Shown here: in pieces, positions 32,993-33,875 of the stretch | Numbering within the stretch: position 1 is the stretch's first letter | How the letters are laid out: the number at the start of each line of letters is the position of its first letter | From: Kiritimatiellia bacterium | GTDB lineage: Bacteria; Verrucomicrobiota; Kiritimatiellia; RFP12; UBA1067 | Length of the DNA: 33,875 bases | Direction: 5' to 3' | NCBI GenBank assembly: GCA_017406465.1 | Contig: JAFQYM010000047.1 | Span: 1 to 33,875 of the forward strand | Position numbers and translations under genes: made by a program | Notes under the pieces: model-generated | Seen by the model: the letters and a program-made list of their open reading frames with translations, nothing else | Told to the model about the DNA's origin: nothing | Database searches by the model: none

Positions 32993-33333
32993 AGATGATA
33001 TGCATAAACTGCCCGAAGGGGTGCGAACTGGATGTCGAGAAGTCGAGCGACGGAAAAGTGTCCGTCACCGGCAACGCCTGTCCGCGCGGCGAGGAATATG
33101 GCAAGGCGGAACTCGTGAACCCGACGCGCATGGTGACTGGGCTTGTCCGCGTCGCAGGGATGAGAAAGCCGCTTCCAGTAAAGACGCGGACTGCGATTCC
33201 GAAGGATAAGATAGACGCCGTCCTGTTCGCGATGCACCAGACTACTGTGCAGCTGCCGGTCAAGATCGGCGATGTCATAATCCCCGGCGTCGCCGAGACA
33301 GGCGTTGACGTAGTCGCAACAGCCAACATGTAG
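32989..33333 (+). CDS. DUF1667 small cysteine-rich protein of the G3P dehydrogenase module
   Basis: 114 residues starting at ATG 32989, which overlaps the upstream stop (ATGA). The longer in-frame version beginning at 32917 reads only out-of-frame sequence of the preceding gene. Four cysteines lie near the N-terminus (CINCPKGC and NACPRG), a possible metal or Fe-S site. The C-terminal part (LPVKTRTAIPKDKI, VKIGDVIIPGVAETGVDVVAT) matches the DUF1667 family, which accompanies anaerobic GlpA/FAD-oxidoreductase pairs. It is likely an electron-transfer subunit or accessory factor. Confidence 0.88.
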   Translation: MKMICINCPKGCELDVEKSSDGKVSVTGNACPRGEEYGKAELVNPTRMVTGLVRVAGMRKPLPVKTRTAIPKDKIDAVLFAMHQTTVQLPVKIGDVIIPGVAETGVDVVATANM

Positions 33334-33360
33334 ACGCCTATGTTCGACAGATGCAGAGGA

Positions 33361-33374
33361 TAGTCGTTAGTCGT
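33361..33374 (+). repeat. Two TAGTCGT 7-mers between genes
   Basis: TAGTCGTTAGTCGT followed by TCG, in the 66-base gap before the transporter gene. It is the same 7-base period as the coding repeats at 7414 and 31966. Confidence 0.55.
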
Positions 33375-33399
33375 TCGAAAAAAGAGAGGAGTGAAGGCG

Positions 33400-33875
33400 A
33401 TGACAACCGAGGAATCCAAGGCATTCAAGAAGGCGCAGTGGCGGTTCATTGTCTGTAGCATGGTGGCCTATGCGTTCTTTTACATCACGCGCAAGAACCT
33501 TTCCATGGCGCAGCCGCTGATGATCGAAGAGGGCGTGATCACCAAGATGGCGCTCGGCACAATCATGACCGTTCACGGCGTTCTCTACGGACTGAGCAGG
33601 TTTGTCAACGGCTTTTGGGCCGACCGGCTGAACGGCCGCGTCTTCATGGCGGTCGGATTGGCGCTCTCGGCACTGATGAACTTTCTTTTCGGCTGCACAA
33701 GCCTGTCGATTTTGTTTGCAGTGTTCTGGATCGCGAACGGCTGGACGCAGGGCATGGGTTTCCCGCCGTGCGCGAAGATGCTGACGCACTGGATACATCC
33801 GCGGGAACTTGCGACGAAGATGTCCATCTGGAACACGTCGCACTCCATCGGCGCATTCGCCGCGCTCGGCATATG
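33400..33875 (+). CDS. GlpT/UhpT-type organophosphate transporter, cut by window end
   Basis: An open frame from ATG 33400, with AGGAG at 33387-33391, runs to the last base (158 residues visible). Features of the organophosphate:phosphate antiporter family are clear: AYAFFYITRKNLSMAQP in the first membrane helix, LSRFVNGFWADRLNGR in the loop after helix 2, and WIANGWTQGMGFPPCAKMLTHW followed by SIWNTSHSIG. Among this family the sequence and operon favour glycerol-3-phosphate uptake in exchange for phosphate. The 3' two thirds lie outside the window. Confidence 0.87.
   Translation, partial: MTTEESKAFKKAQWRFIVCSMVAYAFFYITRKNLSMAQPLMIEEGVITKMALGTIMTVHGVLYGLSRFVNGFWADRLNGRVFMAVGLALSALMNFLFGCTSLSILFAVFWIANGWTQGMGFPPCAKMLTHWIHPRELATKMSIWNTSHSIGAFAALGI

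Noticed and set aside
33367..33843. Minus-strand open frame at the window end
   Set aside because: The plus strand here encodes an unmistakable GlpT-family protein running off the edge.

Overview
The window looks like a high-GC, Gram-negative, polysaccharide- and host-glycan-degrading bacterium. The best guess, which is inference, is the PVC superphylum and probably a gut-type Kiritimatiellota/Verrucomicrobiota lineage. Supporting signs are many signal peptides and one lipobox, very long secreted proteins with autotransporter-like beta-repeat tails, a XylR-type AraC regulator, a family 3 glycosidase, a sialate-O-acetylesterase-like enzyme, and a DsbD/TlpA redox pair. No rRNA, tRNA, CRISPR array or transposase gene was seen. 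No gene-free stretch exceeds about 280 bases.

Layout. (1) 72-5498: secreted C10 (streptopain-like) cysteine protease with a huge beta-rich tail, followed after its stop codon by an in-frame relic of a second C-terminus. (2) 5546-8655: L-lactate-permease-family transporter, overlapping a double SGNH/sialate-acetylesterase fusion. (3) 8696-16174: co-directional run of an exported tyrosine phosphatase with a leaderless-looking promoter, TatD nuclease, lipoprotein aldose 1-epimerase, GH3 glycosidase, DsbD and a TlpA-like thioredoxin. (4) 16310-20530: 1406-residue secreted putative glycosidase that I cannot assign to a family, convergent with (5) a XylR/AraC regulator at 20586-21725 (minus). (6) 21861-23350: AbiEi/AbiEii-type toxin-antitoxin pair of visibly lower GC, bracketed by two copies of a ~36-bp sequence and followed by a minus-strand gene fragment. 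(7) 23629-28191: giant secreted LamG/beta-repeat protein with a ~311-residue tandem duplication. (8) 28202-33875: glycerophosphate operon of exported glycerophosphodiesterase, sn-glycerol-1-phosphate dehydrogenase, a GlpA fused to a second FAD oxidoreductase, a DUF1667 protein and a GlpT-like transporter cut by the window end.

How it works together. The secreted enzymes would attack host or dietary glycoproteins: protease, de-O-acetylase, GH3, orphan glycosidase. DsbD/TlpA would service exported proteins. The last operon would cleave glycerophosphodiesters outside the cytoplasm, import glycerol phosphate and oxidise it to dihydroxyacetone phosphate. Because it encodes both a G3P and a G1P dehydrogenase, it may use both stereoisomers.

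Most unusual signal. Several unrelated short-period DNA repeats lie in frame inside otherwise recognisable enzymes. They include 7-mers, a 9-mer, a 21-mer and a GCAAAG-type inverted repeat. Two of them sit exactly at the joint between two fused enzymes. This suggests that small genomic repeats are being accommodated as protein linkers and may have helped create gene fusions.
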